Below the pieces are notes generated by a model. The model was not told where the DNA came from and searched no databases. It was given only the letters and a program-made list of their open reading frames with translations. From Caldilineaceae bacterium (lineage in GTDB: Bacteria; Chloroflexota; Anaerolineae; Caldilineales; Caldilineaceae), in contig JAPOVP010000043.1 of the NCBI GenBank assembly GCA_026708085.1, positions 1 through 64,000 on the forward strand: a stretch of 64,000 nt of DNA, read 5' to 3'. Made by a program: the position numbers and the translations under genes. Below are positions 1 to 9,503 of this stretch, piece by piece (positions within the stretch are counted from its first letter, which is position 1; every line of letters starts with the position of its first letter).

Positions 1-56
1 GCGTTGCGGGGGCGGAGCCCCCGCACAAGGGAGGCCGCTTGCGGCCGACCGCACAA
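1..56. repeat. Double-hairpin intergenic repeat, copy A (cut at left edge)
   Basis: This is the first of three copies in the window (the others lie at 36078-36158 and 56163-56254). It holds two perfect palindromes: GCGGGGGC at 6-13 pairs with 17-24 across a 3-base loop, and GGCCGC at 33-38 pairs with 41-46 across TT. The conserved linker CACAAGGGAG sits between them. The left part of the element, present in the other copies, is outside the window. It is a REP/MITE-like dispersed intergenic element; no ORF is credible in it. Confidence 0.75.
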
Positions 57-329
57 CTGCAGTGGTCAGCGGTTAGTGGTCAGAGGGGGCGAGAGGGACA
101 GTGTCGCCGGTGTGGGTTTCGTATTGGATAGGAGGCGTATGATCATCGTGGGCAAATTCATATGAATTGCTAATACTCGCCCAATACCATATATACAGAA
201 GTTTCTTATAATATAGAAGAGTAATGATGAATAGTGAAGAACAGTTCATAAATGGAGTCATGGACTGGGCGGCTGTGGCGCGGAGCGGACGGGCGCCCGG
301 CATCATCTTGTACAGGAGGCGAAGGACAG
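57..329. other. dnaK upstream region
   Basis: No gene is visible here. The stretch 150-235 is much more AT-rich than its surroundings and contains a TATAAT hexamer at 207-212, a plausible -10 element for dnaK, but no good -35 box lies at 16-18 bp. I looked for a CIRCE inverted repeat (the HrcA operator) and did not find one, so heat-shock control by HrcA is not supported by the sequence. Confidence 0.4.
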
Positions 330-2240
330 ATGGCGAAAATTATAGGTATTGATCTGGGCACAACCAACAGCGTGATCGCTGTGATGGAGGCGGGCAACCC
401 TGCGGTGATTGCGAATGCGGAGGGGAGCCGCACGACGCCGTCGGTGGTTGCGTTCTCGAAGAGCGGCGAGCGGCTGGTCGGGGTGACTGCGAAGAGGCAG
501 GCTGTGGTCAACCCGGAGAACACGATTTACTCGGTGAAGCGTCTGATGGGGCGTCACATCGACGATCCGGAGACGAAGCGAACGCAGGCGATGGTCTCTT
601 ACGCGAGCGTCGAAGGGCCGAATCACGACGCGCGGGTGCGTGTTCCGATCAAGGATAAGGTGTACACGCCGCAGGAAATCAGCGCGATGATCCTGAGCAA
701 GCTCAAGCGGGATGCGGAGTCCTACTTGGGCGAGGACGTGAAGCAGGCGGTAATTACGGTGCCTGCCTACTTCAACGACAGCCAGCGTCAGGCTACCAAG
801 GACGCGGGTCAGATAGCAGGGCTGGAGGTGCTGCGGATCATCAACGAGCCGACGGCGGCGGCACTGGCGTACGGTCTGGACAAGAACGAGGACGAGACGA
901 TTCTGGTCTTTGACCTTGGCGGCGGGACGTTTGACGTTTCGGTGCTGGAGGTCGGTGACGGCGTGATCGAGGTGAAGGCCACGAACGGCGACACGCATCT
1001 GGGCGGCGACGACTGGGACGAGGCGATCGTGCGCTGGCTGATCGACGAGTTCAAGCGGGAGCAGATGATCGACCTGGGCCAGGACCGGCAGGCGCTGCAG
1101 CGATTGCGGGAGGCGGCGGAGAAGGCGAAGATAGAGCTTTCGAGCACACCGCAGACGGAGATCAATCTGCCGTTTATCACGGCGGACAGCACAGGGCCGA
1201 AGCATCTGCAACTGACACTGACGCAGAGCCAGTTCGAGCAGCTGACGGCGGTACTGGTTGAACGGTTGAAGAAACCGTTCCATGCGGCGCTGAAGGACGC
1301 GGGCCTGTCTCCGGGCGAGTTGAACGAGGTCGTTCTGGTTGGCGGTTCGACGCGGATGCCGATGATCCAGGAGCTGGTAAGCAGTCTGACGGGCAAGGAA
1401 CCGCACAAGGGCGTGAATCCGGATGAGGTGGTGGCGGTGGGCGCCGCGCTGCAGGCGGGTGTGCTTGGCGGCGAGGTCAAGGACCTGCTGCTGCTGGACG
1501 TGACGCCTCTGAGCCTGGGGCTGGAGACGCTGGGCGGCGTGATGACGACGTTGATCCCGCGCAACACGACGATTCCGACGAAGAAGACGGAGACGTACAG
1601 TACGGCCGAGGACAATCAGACGGCGGTGGACATTCACATTTTGCAGGGCGAACGGCCGATGGCGCGCGACAACAAGACCCTGGGCAATTTCCGGCTGGAT
1701 GGGATTCCACCGGCGATGCGGGGCGTGCCACAGGTCGAGGTTACGTTTGACATCGACGCCAACGGCATCATGAACGTGCTGGCGAAGGACAAGGCGACGA
1801 GCAAGGAACAGAGCATTCAGATCACGGCGTCGACGAATCTGAGCGACGATGAGGTGGACCGGCTGGTGCGGGAGGCCAAGGAGAACGAGACGACTGATCT
1901 GCAGCAGCGCCAGCTGGTGGAGAGCCGAAACGCCGCCGACAGTCTGATTTACGCTACAGAGAAGACTTTGGGCGAGCTGGGCGACAAGGTGCCGCTCTCG
2001 GACCGGGAGCAGATCGAGCAGACGATCAGCGACCTGCGGGTGGCGATGGAGGGCGAAGATCACGAGCGGATCACCAGTCTGACCGAGCAGTTGCAGCAGG
2101 CAAGCTCTGCGCTGGCCCAGCAGGTGTATCAGCAGCAGGCTGAGGATAACGGAACCGAGGCTGGCGCCACCGGAGAGGCGGATGGCACGGGTGCGCCTGA
2201 TGAGGACGATGTGGTGGAAGGCGAGTTCCGGCAGGTGTAG
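330..2240 (+). CDS. dnaK: Chaperone protein DnaK (Hsp70)
   Basis: ATP-dependent cytosolic Hsp70 chaperone that binds exposed hydrophobic peptides and cycles with a J protein and GrpE. The 636-residue product starts with the Hsp70 signature [10 protein letters not shown], carries the second and third signatures ([11 protein letters not shown] near residue 190 and [10 protein letters not shown] near 330), a substrate-binding domain from about 380, and ends in an acidic tail close to the usual EF-rich terminus. The reading frame is open from 252, but the start at 330 is preferred because AGGAGG lies at 314-319 and MAKIIGIDL is the family start. The J-protein gene follows; grpE and hrcA are not in the window. 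Confidence 0.97.
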   Translation: MAKIIGIDLGTTNSVIAVMEAGNPAVIANAEGSRTTPSVVAFSKSGERLVGVTAKRQAVVNPENTIYSVKRLMGRHIDDPETKRTQAMVSYASVEGPNHDARVRVPIKDKVYTPQEISAMILSKLKRDAESYLGEDVKQAVITVPAYFNDSQRQATKDAGQIAGLEVLRIINEPTAAALAYGLDKNEDETILVFDLGGGTFDVSVLEVGDGVIEVKATNGDTHLGGDDWDEAIVRWLIDEFKREQMIDLGQDRQALQRLREAAEKAKIELSSTPQTEINLPFITADSTGPKHLQLTLTQSQFEQLTAVLVERLKKPFHAALKDAGLSPGELNEVVLVGGSTRMPMIQELVSSLTGKEPHKGVNPDEVVAVGAALQAGVLGGEVKDLLLLDVTPLSLGLETLGGVMTTLIPRNTTIPTKKTETYSTAEDNQTAVDIHILQGERPMARDNKTLGNFRLDGIPPAMRGVPQVEVTFDIDANGIMNVLAKDKATSKEQSIQITASTNLSDDEVDRLVREAKENETTDLQQRQLVESRNAADSLIYATEKTLGELGDKVPLSDREQIEQTISDLRVAMEGEDHERITSLTEQLQQASSALAQQVYQQQAEDNGTEAGATGEADGTGAPDEDDVVEGEFRQV

Positions 2241-2294
2241 ACGGCTGCTCGAACCAGGATTGCCGACCTGGGCGCACTAACGATACGATGATGA

Positions 2295-2321
2295 GAAACC
2301 GGGCGCCCAGTGCCCGGTTTC
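2295..2321 (+). terminator. Hairpin between dnaK and the J-protein gene
   Basis: A perfect 10-bp stem, GAAACCGGGC at 2295-2304 with its complement at 2312-2321, has a 7-base loop. It lies 55 bp after the dnaK stop. No T-run follows, so it may be a weak or partial terminator, or an RNA-stabilising 3' hairpin, lowering expression of the downstream J protein relative to DnaK. Confidence 0.5.
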
Positions 2322-2429
2322 GCGTCCCTGGTGTCAGATTCGGGAGCCGGGTGAGGGTGCGAAGGTATTTCTTTCACGCGGTTCAGACGGGGTGAGGGGT
2401 ACAGGCCTAATAGAGCGGAGAACGGATCA

Positions 2430-3365
2430 GTGGACTATAAGGACTATTACGCAGTACTAGGCGTGCGGCGTAAGGCGAGCGCAGAGGACATCAAGAAGGC
2501 GTATCGCAAGCTGGCCCGCAAGTATCATCCCGATGTCAATGACGGTGATGCGGCTGCTGAACAGAGGTTCAAAGAGATCAGTGAGGCGTATACGGTTCTG
2601 TCTGACGAGGCGAAGCGGCGGACATACGACAAGTTCGGCGCGCAGTGGCAGCAGTACGAGCAGAGCGGGCAGAATTTCGACTGGTCACAGTGGTACAATG
2701 CCGGCGGCGCGGAGCGTCAGCAGGGCCGAACGGTGAGTCCTGAGGAGTTTGAGCAGATGTTCGGCGGCATGGCCGGTGCCGGCAGCTCGTTTTCTGATTT
2801 CTTTCAGCAGCTATTTGGCGGTGGGCCGGCGCAGACACGCAGAGCGACACGGCAGGCGCCTCATCCGAGTTTCGGCCGCCCTAACAGCGGCCAGAAGGTC
2901 CCGGTAGAGATAGTGCTGGAAGAGGCGTTCGTTGGGACCAAGCGGACGGTACAGCAGGGCGATTCCCGGTTCGAGGTGACGATCCCGGCGGGGGTCAGGA
3001 CGGGCTCGAAGGTGCGGGCCGGCGACCTGATCATGACGGTTTCGGTGCAGCCGCACAAGGAATTTGAGGTGGATGGGACCGATCTGCGCACGAAGGTACC
3101 CGTGGACCTGTTCGTTGCGCTCCTCGGGGGTGAAGCGCGCGTGAATACACTGCAGGGGGCGGTGGCGCTGACGATCCCGCCGGACACGCAGAACGGGAAG
3201 GTTTTCCGGTTGAAGGGGCAGGGCATGCCGGATGTGAAGGATAACAAGAACCGGGGAGACTTGCTGGTGGAGGTTGTGGTTGAGCTGCCCGTGCCTCTCA
3301 GTGGGGAAGGCAGGCGACTTGTCGAGAGTTTGCAGCGAGAGTCTCCAGATGTGAAATCGCCGTAA
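2430..3365 (+). CDS. J-domain co-chaperone of the CbpA/class B type
   Basis: Hsp40 co-chaperone that would stimulate the ATPase of the neighbouring DnaK and deliver substrates. Residues 1-70 form a J domain with the diagnostic HPD tripeptide (KYHPDVND near residue 33). A Gly/Phe/Gln-rich linker follows to about 150, and the DnaJ C-terminal beta-sandwich region ([12 protein letters not shown], later GDLLVEV) fills 155-311. The four CxxCxGxG zinc repeats of class A DnaJ are absent, so it is CbpA-like rather than canonical DnaJ. The start is GTG at 2430, where the family motif DYYAVLGV begins six residues in. It is on the same strand as dnaK, separated by 189 bp containing a hairpin. Confidence 0.93.
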   Translation: MDYKDYYAVLGVRRKASAEDIKKAYRKLARKYHPDVNDGDAAAEQRFKEISEAYTVLSDEAKRRTYDKFGAQWQQYEQSGQNFDWSQWYNAGGAERQQGRTVSPEEFEQMFGGMAGAGSSFSDFFQQLFGGGPAQTRRATRQAPHPSFGRPNSGQKVPVEIVLEEAFVGTKRTVQQGDSRFEVTIPAGVRTGSKVRAGDLIMTVSVQPHKEFEVDGTDLRTKVPVDLFVALLGGEARVNTLQGAVALTIPPDTQNGKVFRLKGQGMPDVKDNKNRGDLLVEVVVELPVPLSGEGRRLVESLQRESPDVKSP

Positions 3366-3687
3366 TAGAGGCATTGGAAGAACTGTACGCATTGCCAAAC
3401 GTTCGCTCCGCGTCGGGGGCCTTCGTCTTAGTTGGAGGCAGAGGAGAGAAAACACCAAGCAGCGATTTTTGAACCGCAGGGTTGAATGTGCCGAGCCTAA
3501 CAGATCGCCATTTCCGCTCGTCACCAAGCTATGGTGTTGCCGCCGACGGTATGCGCTGCAGGGATGAGAAGCAGCCTGCCGGAGACATGGAGTCGGCGGC
3601 GGGCAATGGGGGACGGGATTGATGGGCGCGGCAACCCATGCAGGTCGACGGTCTGCCTCTGGAGGGGGCCATATACGCGACGCAGAG
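3366..3687. other. Intergenic region without a recognised gene
   Basis: This gap between the J-protein gene and the M1 peptidase holds no credible ORF, tRNA fold or strong promoter. A reading frame in phase with the peptidase is open from 3619 but encodes Arg/Gly-rich sequence ahead of a much better lipoprotein start at 3688. Confidence 0.4.
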
Positions 3688-5346
3688 ATGCGCCAGTGCA
3701 GGCGCCGGTCGCGGTTTCTTTTTTTCGCAAAGTTTGCCGGTACGGTTGCGCTGGCGGCTGTTCTGGCCTCTTGCAGCAGAGGGGCGAATCCGACAACAGA
3801 AGAACCGGATGTCACCGTCCTTTCTCCAACCCCGACAGCGACGTTTGCCCCTGCTACCCATACACCCGAGCCAACGGCCCCGCCGCCGACGGCCACACCG
3901 GTCCCTGAGCCGGTAGTGGAACCGCCTCCTTTTCCAACGCCTGAAGTTGATCTGACTGACTACTCGGTCTACGGCGAGACGCTGCTTGCGGCATTCGCAG
4001 AGGATGCGGAGGGGTTGTCGGACGCGCCCCACTATTTTATTCAGGTCGGCCTCGTGCCGGGGGAGGTCCCGCGGTTGGAGGGCGTACAGCGGGTGCGCAT
4101 TACGAATCAGGAGGAGACCAGCCTCAACGAACTTTATTTCCGACTCTATCCCAATTTGCCTGCTTTCGGGGGCTCAGCCCAGGTCAGCCGGGCGATGGTG
4201 GACGGAAAGGTCGTGGAGGTTGCGCATCTTTTTGAGGATGCGGTGGTGCTTATCCCGCTTGACGAAGGGCTGGCCGCGGGGGCGACAACGGATGTGACGC
4301 TGTGGTTTTGGGCCACGCTGCCGACGCAGGTGTACGCGGGAACTGCGGGGGCAGGCCTGTACGGGTTTGTAAACGGGGTCTATGATCTGGCGGGCTTTTA
4401 TCCCACGCTGGCAGTTTACGACCACAGGGGTTGGGATCTGTTCGCGGGTGCGAGTTTCGGTGACTCACTCTTTGCGGACATTGGTTTCTATCAGGTGGCG
4501 TTGACGGCGCCGGGGGCGCTTGCGGTGGTTGCGAGCGGCTCGACTACGGCGCGGAAGCCCAACGAGGACGGCACGAAGACGTGGCGGATCGCGGCGGGGC
4601 CGGTGCGCTCCTTCTATGCGGCTGTGACCGACCGCTGGGAGGCGATCAGCGAGGAGGTTGATGGGACCAGGGTCAATTCGTACTACCCGGTTGGGGGGCT
4701 GGCGTCGGCGCAGACGGCGCTGAGCTATACGACGGGCAGCCTAGCCGTCTTTAACGGCATGTTCGGTCAGTATCCGTATCGCGAGCTGGACGTCGTGCCG
4801 CTGCCGACGACAGCGTTTGGGATGGAGCATGCCGGTCTGCTTGCGCTGGCGGCGAACTTTTACGGGGAGGGCGGCGGCGGTTTCGGGATTGCCACGCCCC
4901 ACGAGGTTGCTCACCAGTGGTTTTTCAACCTGGTGGGTAACGATCAGCCGGATGAGCCATGGCTGGATGAGTCACTTGCCAATTATGCGGTCTATCTGTA
5001 TTACGAGGCGGTGGACTGGCCGCAGATGCAGACGGCGATGATGGAGAATGTCTTCCGTTACCGCTACGATGCGGCGCGAAACCTGGGGATAGACAGGCCG
5101 GTCAGCGGCGCGGTGGTCGGTTTTGATCAGAGCAACTATATCAACATCATCTACAGCAAAGGACCGCTGTTCCTGCACTCGGTGCGTGAACGTATGGGCG
5201 ATGCGGCGTTTTTCGCGGCACTGCTTGACTATGCGCAGACGCATCGCTACGGGATCGCGTATGCAGAGGACCTTTTGGGCATATTCCGGCGTCACAGCGG
5301 CACACCGATCGACGATCTTATCACTCTCTGGATCTATGGAGAGTGA
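3688..5346 (+). CDS. M1-family (gluzincin) metallopeptidase lipoprotein
   Basis: Predicted membrane-anchored zinc aminopeptidase-like enzyme acting outside the cytoplasm. From the ATG at 3688 (552 residues) the product starts with an Arg-rich n-region, a hydrophobic stretch and a lipobox LASC near residue 28, then a Thr/Pro-rich linker to about 75. The active site is HEVAH at residues 405-409 followed after 18 residues by the third zinc ligand Glu428 (in LDESLANY), the M1 HExxH-X18-E pattern. An FGMEHAG segment about 50 residues earlier replaces the GxMEN exopeptidase motif, so aminopeptidase specificity is uncertain. Its stop overlaps the possible GTG start of the next gene. Confidence 0.87.
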   Translation: MRQCRRRSRFLFFAKFAGTVALAAVLASCSRGANPTTEEPDVTVLSPTPTATFAPATHTPEPTAPPPTATPVPEPVVEPPPFPTPEVDLTDYSVYGETLLAAFAEDAEGLSDAPHYFIQVGLVPGEVPRLEGVQRVRITNQEETSLNELYFRLYPNLPAFGGSAQVSRAMVDGKVVEVAHLFEDAVVLIPLDEGLAAGATTDVTLWFWATLPTQVYAGTAGAGLYGFVNGVYDLAGFYPTLAVYDHRGWDLFAGASFGDSLFADIGFYQVALTAPGALAVVASGSTTARKPNEDGTKTWRIAAGPVRSFYAAVTDRWEAISEEVDGTRVNSYYPVGGLASAQTALSYTTGSLAVFNGMFGQYPYRELDVVPLPTTAFGMEHAGLLALAANFYGEGGGGFGIATPHEVAHQWFFNLVGNDQPDEPWLDESLANYAVYLYYEAVDWPQMQTAMMENVFRYRYDAARNLGIDRPVSGAVVGFDQSNYINIIYSKGPLFLHSVRERMGDAAFFAALLDYAQTHRYGIAYAEDLLGIFRRHSGTPIDDLITLWIYGE

Positions 5347-5357
5347 GGGAAATACCG

Positions 5358-6167
5358 ATGAGAAAGTTCCCCCATGCCTCCCTGTTGCGGCGCGGGCAGG
5401 CAGCCGGTGCCAAGATACTTGCGCAGCAGGAACACCGCCCCTGGCCACTGCCCGAACGCCCGTGGTTCATGTTTCAGTCGTGGCAGGACCTTCTTTTTGC
5501 GCACTGGCCGGTTTCCGCCGCGCATATCGCCAAGCTGTTGCCGTCCGGACTGGCGCTGGACATGTACGCGGGTGAGGCATGGGTATCGGTGGTCCCCTTT
5601 CGCATGTCGGGCGTGCGGCCGCGGTTTACGCCGGCGGCGCCGTGGGTTTCCTCTTTTCCGGAACTAAATGTGCGTACGTACGTAAAGAGTAGCGGAGGGA
5701 GGGAGCCGAGGCCGGGCGTGTTCTTTTCCAGTCTGGACGCGGGCAACCCCCTGGCGGTGGCGATGGCGCGGAGATCCTATCATCTGCCCTATTACCGGGC
5801 GCAGATGGAATGCAGGGTCGAAGAGAGCGGCATTCACTATTCCAGCCGGCGCACGCACGCTGGCGCGCCGGAGGCTGATTTCAGGGCTGTATACCGTCCG
5901 ACCGGCCCGGTATATCAGGCGGCTCCGGATTCGTTGGAGCATTGGTTAATGGAGAGGTACTGTCTGTACAGTGTGGACAGGGACGGGCGCGTTTATCGGG
6001 GTGAGATCCACCATAGGCCCTGGCCGTTACAGCCTGCCGAGGCAGAGTTCGAGCGCAATTGGGTTGCGCAGGCACACGGGCTCTTCCTACCGGATACAGA
6101 GCCGCTGCTCCATTTCGTCGAGAGGCTGGATGTGTTGGCATGGCGGGTAGAGGAAGCGGGTGAATGA
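5358..6167 (+). CDS. DUF2071 (YqjF-like) family protein
   Basis: The 269-residue product matches my recollection of the DUF2071/COG3361 family: the opening RPWFMFQSWQDLLFAHWPV, then PSGLALDMYAGEAWVSVVPF and a FPELNVRTYV segment are characteristic. The biochemical role of the family is unknown; it has an acetoacetate-decarboxylase-like fold by published structure classification, and I infer nothing more specific. The frame is open from GTG 5343, overlapping the peptidase stop, but ATG 5358 is preceded by GAGGGA at a good distance. It overlaps the downstream DedA gene by 4 bp, so the three genes are probably co-transcribed. Confidence 0.85.
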   Translation: MRKFPHASLLRRGQAAGAKILAQQEHRPWPLPERPWFMFQSWQDLLFAHWPVSAAHIAKLLPSGLALDMYAGEAWVSVVPFRMSGVRPRFTPAAPWVSSFPELNVRTYVKSSGGREPRPGVFFSSLDAGNPLAVAMARRSYHLPYYRAQMECRVEESGIHYSSRRTHAGAPEADFRAVYRPTGPVYQAAPDSLEHWLMERYCLYSVDRDGRVYRGEIHHRPWPLQPAEAEFERNWVAQAHGLFLPDTEPLLHFVERLDVLAWRVEEAGE

Positions 6168-6973
6168 ACTTTATTTCCGAGATATTCGATACAGCAATGA
6201 ATTTGCTGCGCAGCGAGGGTCTGCAGGAGTGGGGCGTTTGGAGTTATCCGTTACTGACCGTTCTGGTGATCCTGGAGGGACGGATCGTGACGCTGCTGGC
6301 GGCGGTTGCGGCTTCGCTGGGGTATATGCGCCTGCCGCTGGTCGTGATCTGCGCAGTTGTTGGGGGGATTGTTGCTGACGGACTTTGGTACTTACTCGGG
6401 TACAGGTTTGGGAAGGAGCCTGTGCTGCGCTATGGCCGGTGGCTGGGGCTGCGACGCCACCACCTGGAGCAGCTGCAGTCGGAGATGCAGGAGCACGGCC
6501 CCAGACTGCTGTTCGTTGCGAAGGCGTTTTCTGTGCTGGTGATTCCGGCGCTGGTTGCGGCTGGAATAGGTCGTGTGCCATTCCGCCGCTGGTTTCCGAT
6601 CGTCCTATTGGGTGAGCTGGTGTGGGTGCCGGTGCTGGCGGTGATTGGGCATCAGACAACGGAGGTGGTGCGGCAGGTGGAGCTGGGTTTGCACTATCTG
6701 CCGCTGGCAGGGGGCGCGGCGCTGCTGGTCCTGATGCTGGTGGCGGCGCGGCGGCTGAAGGCGGGGCGAGCGGGTGTTGGATGGCGACTTCCGGTGTCCT
6801 GGCCCGATGCTTATATCGCCTATCAGACGGAGGTTGCTCCGATTCTGAACATGTACGGCAGCATGGCGGCCGGCAGCTTGAGTCAGGTGGTCGCACCGCT
6901 GCGGCAGGAGATGGCTGTGGCGAGGGTATCGGGACGGCGAGGCCGCAGGGACCCGCTATTCCTGGGTTGGTAG
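6164..6973 (+). CDS. DedA-family membrane protein
   Basis: Integral membrane protein of the DedA/VTT superfamily, a family implicated in lipid scrambling (undecaprenyl-phosphate or phosphatidylethanolamine recycling) and envelope homeostasis. The 269-residue sequence has hydrophobic segments near 25-75, 120-160 and 175-200, with the family features GxxxxDxxxYxxGxxxG (VADGLWYLLGYRFG near residue 70) and a conserved basic residue after an amphipathic stretch (RLLFVAKAF near 115). The C-terminal 70 residues are not typical and look soluble. The start overlaps the DUF2071 stop as ATGA. A strong hairpin follows at 7038. Confidence 0.85.
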   Translation: MNFISEIFDTAMNLLRSEGLQEWGVWSYPLLTVLVILEGRIVTLLAAVAASLGYMRLPLVVICAVVGGIVADGLWYLLGYRFGKEPVLRYGRWLGLRRHHLEQLQSEMQEHGPRLLFVAKAFSVLVIPALVAAGIGRVPFRRWFPIVLLGELVWVPVLAVIGHQTTEVVRQVELGLHYLPLAGGAALLVLMLVAARRLKAGRAGVGWRLPVSWPDAYIAYQTEVAPILNMYGSMAAGSLSQVVAPLRQEMAVARVSGRRGRRDPLFLGW

Positions 6974-7037
6974 GAGAGATACCGGAAGCCAGACGCGAGC
7001 TTATCGCGAGTTGACAACGCCATATTGCGAGGAGAAG

Positions 7038-7065
7038 GGAGAGTAGCGAATCGCTACTCTCCTTT
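7038..7065. terminator. Bidirectional terminator between convergent genes
   Basis: GGAGAGTAGCGA at 7038-7049 is perfectly complementary to 7051-7062 (functionally a 10-bp stem with a 5-base loop), followed by TTT on the plus strand. It lies between the DedA gene (plus) and the LRR gene (minus), which ends at 7079, as expected for a shared terminator. Confidence 0.75.
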
Positions 7066-7078
7066 GCATTGTTGCAGT

Positions 7079-9403
7079 CTAATCGACGCAGAAGGGTAGA
7101 TTGACGACGTCGAGGTCGTTGTAGCGTACGCGGCTCAAGCTAACGGGTATGCAGCCGCTCAACTGGTTTGCGCCGATGGTAAACCCTTGCAGCAGGGCTA
7201 GGTTGCCCAGCTCGGAAGGTATCTCTCCGCTCAACTCGTTGTCCTGCAGATACAGCCACGTCAGGTGGGCAAGGTTGCCCAGTTCGGGGGGTATGGGGCC
7301 ACTCAGGCCGTTTTCGCGCAGGAAGAGGATGCGCAACTGGGTCAGGTTGCCGAGTTCGGGCGGTATGGGTCCACTCAACTCATTCTCATCGAGGTCGAGG
7401 ACTCGCAGTTGGGCCAGGTGGCCGAGTTCGGGCGGTATGGAACCGCTCAACTCGTTCTCATCGAGGTATAAGGTGCGCACTTCGGCGAGGTTGCCCAACT
7501 CAGGTGGGATCGAGCCGGTCAAGTTGTTCTCTTCGAGGGAGAAGAGGCCGACGTTAACCAGGTTGCCCAACTCAGGCGGGATTGGGCCGCTCAACCGGTT
7601 CTCTTCGAGGTAGAGTGTGCGGAGCTCGATCAGGTTGCCCAGCTCAGGGGGGATGATCCCGGTCAGCCGATTTTCGTCGAGGAAGAGAGTGCGCAAGGCG
7701 GCAAGGTTTCCGAGCTGGGGCGGAATCGGGCCACTCAGCTGATTTCCGGTGAGGTCCAGCCGTTCCAGATTGGTGAGGTTGCCGAGCTCGGGGGGGATGG
7801 GGCCTGTCAGACTGTTACGGTCGAGGTCCAGAGAGTTGAGGTGGGTCAGGTAGCCTATTTCGGGCGGGATAGGACCGGTAAGTTGATTGTCATCGATAGC
7901 CAGCCTGGTCAGATGGGAGAGGCGCCCAATTACGGCCGGAATTGAGCCGCTCAACTGGTTTCCGCGCAGATCCAGTCGGGTCACACGGCCGTTGAGGTCG
8001 GTGGTTACGCCGTACCATGTGCTGAGCGGCTTATTGCTGAGCCAGTTTTCGCTGTTGACCCAGTCGTCGCCGCCGAAGGCAATGTAGAGGGAGGAGAGCG
8101 CGGCGCGATCGAGGCCCTGCAGCGCCTGATGGGTAAGGGTCCTCAGGGAAACGCGGTAGAGGGCAAAGAGCAGATCGCCATTCAGCCCGAAGAGTGACTC
8201 CGTTCCCGATTCCGCGGCCGCAGGTGATGGACAGAAGGGCAGGTCCAGCTGTACGCTGTCGACGGAAGCGGCGTTGCGCCAGCTTGCGGGGATGCAGCCG
8301 GACAGCGGGTTTCCGCTGATGTTCCACTCACTCAGTTGGGGGAGGGCGTCCAACTCCGGCGGGATCTCCCCTCTCAGATCGTTGCCAGCCAGCTGGAGAG
8401 ACTGAAGGTGCGTGAGGTTGCCCAATTCGGGCGGAATAGGACCGCTCAGCTCATTGTCATTGAGCAGCAGCGTCCGCAGCTGTGAAAGGTTCCCCAGTTC
8501 GGGTGGGATGGGTCCGCTCAGACCGCATTCGTCAAGATAGAGCGAGCGCAGCTGGGTGAGGTTGCCCAGTTCGGGTGGAATGGGTCCGCTCAGATCGTTT
8601 TCGTCGAGATCGAGTGAGCGCAGCTGGGTGAGGTTGCCCAGTGAGGCGGGGATGGACCCGCTCAGGTTGTTTTCCTCAAGCGACATGGCGCGCAGGTGGG
8701 TGAGGTTGCCCAGTTCGTGAGGGATTTCGCCACTCAGTTGATTTTCTTCAATGAACATTGTTTGCAGATTGGCGAGGAAACCGAGCTCCGGCGGGATGGC
8801 TCCGATCAACTGATTTTCGTCGAAATAGAGTGTTCGCAACTTTGTGAGGCCGCCAATCTCCGGGGGGATAGAGCCGCTCAGCTGATTTCCCGAAAGGTCG
8901 AGGCGTTCCAGGCGTATGAGGTTTCCCAATTCGGGGGGGATCGAACCGGTCAACTGGTTTCTGTCGAGGTCGAGCCACTGCAACTGGGACAGATTTCCCA
9001 GCTCCGGGGGGATCAGACCGCTCAAGAGGTTGTCATCGATCACGAGTCGTACCAGTTGGGTGAGGGAACCCAACTGCGGCGGGATGGCGCCGGTCAGGCG
9101 GTTTCCGCGGAGGCTCAGCTGCGTGACGCGGCCGTTATCGTCTGTGGTGACGCCGTACCATGCGCTGAGCGGCTTGCCGGTCAGCCAGTTTTGATTGTTC
9201 ACCCAGTTTTCGCCGTCGGTGGCGTTGAAGAGCGCGGTGAGCGCGACGCGGTCGGCGACGCGGTCGGCGTCGCCGCCGGACTGGTCGTTGCCCTGAGCAT
9301 ACAGGGTGGTCGCTGCGGCAGATTGGACGAAGGTGATCAGGCATGCAACGAACAGAAGTGTGCCGCGGTATAGAAGCTGGGCGTTGAAACGTCTCTGTTT
9401 CAT
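7079..9403 (-). CDS. Secreted leucine-rich repeat protein with two 12-repeat solenoids
   Basis: The 774-residue product begins with a signal peptide (KQRRF then a hydrophobic core, probable cleavage after AAA or YAQ). It is built almost wholly of 24-residue plant-type LRRs with consensus LxLxxNxLSGPIPPELGNLxxL. Two halves repeat the same plan: a cap (ALFNATDGENWV...WYGV, and SLYIAFGGDDWV...WYGV near residue 430), then 12 repeats, then an end cap with SGCIP and LPFC. The two cysteines of each end cap could form a disulfide. No LPxTG, autotransporter or membrane anchor is visible, so it is likely released or periplasmic. Role unknown; protein or glycan binding is the usual inference. GAGGAG lies upstream of the ATG. 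Confidence 0.88.
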   Translation of the reverse strand: MKQRRFNAQLLYRGTLLFVACLITFVQSAAATTLYAQGNDQSGGDADRVADRVALTALFNATDGENWVNNQNWLTGKPLSAWYGVTTDDNGRVTQLSLRGNRLTGAIPPQLGSLTQLVRLVIDDNLLSGLIPPELGNLSQLQWLDLDRNQLTGSIPPELGNLIRLERLDLSGNQLSGSIPPEIGGLTKLRTLYFDENQLIGAIPPELGFLANLQTMFIEENQLSGEIPHELGNLTHLRAMSLEENNLSGSIPASLGNLTQLRSLDLDENDLSGPIPPELGNLTQLRSLYLDECGLSGPIPPELGNLSQLRTLLLNDNELSGPIPPELGNLTHLQSLQLAGNDLRGEIPPELDALPQLSEWNISGNPLSGCIPASWRNAASVDSVQLDLPFCPSPAAAESGTESLFGLNGDLLFALYRVSLRTLTHQALQGLDRAALSSLYIAFGGDDWVNSENWLSNKPLSTWYGVTTDLNGRVTRLDLRGNQLSGSIPAVIGRLSHLTRLAIDDNQLTGPIPPEIGYLTHLNSLDLDRNSLTGPIPPELGNLTNLERLDLTGNQLSGPIPPQLGNLAALRTLFLDENRLTGIIPPELGNLIELRTLYLEENRLSGPIPPELGNLVNVGLFSLEENNLTGSIPPELGNLAEVRTLYLDENELSGSIPPELGHLAQLRVLDLDENELSGPIPPELGNLTQLRILFLRENGLSGPIPPELGNLAHLTWLYLQDNELSGEIPSELGNLALLQGFTIGANQLSGCIPVSLSRVRYNDLDVVNLPFCVD

Positions 9404-9503
9404 AGTTGAGCGTTCTCCTCACAGAGTGAACTGTTTTTCAAAGGAAATCTGAGCAGCCTTGCGGTGGCAACGTGAATGGTTTAGGGCCAGTGACTTCCGG
9501 GTC

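Noticed and set aside
150-235. Possible CIRCE/HrcA operator before dnaK
   Set aside because: GCTAATACTC resembles one arm, but no GAGTGCTAA arm lies nine bases away.
303-2063. 586-codon open frame opposite dnaK
   Set aside because: Arg/Leu/His-rich translation with no family motif; an artefact of GC-rich codon usage opposite a certain gene.
2811-3896. 361-codon minus-strand open frame across the J-protein gene and intergenic region
   Set aside because: Gly/Val then Arg-rich, overlaps two well-supported plus-strand genes, no start signal.
7149-9373. Regular 72-bp periodicity considered as a CRISPR-like or tandem-repeat array
   Set aside because: The period matches 24-residue LRR units of an open coding frame; repeats are diverged and there are no unique spacers.
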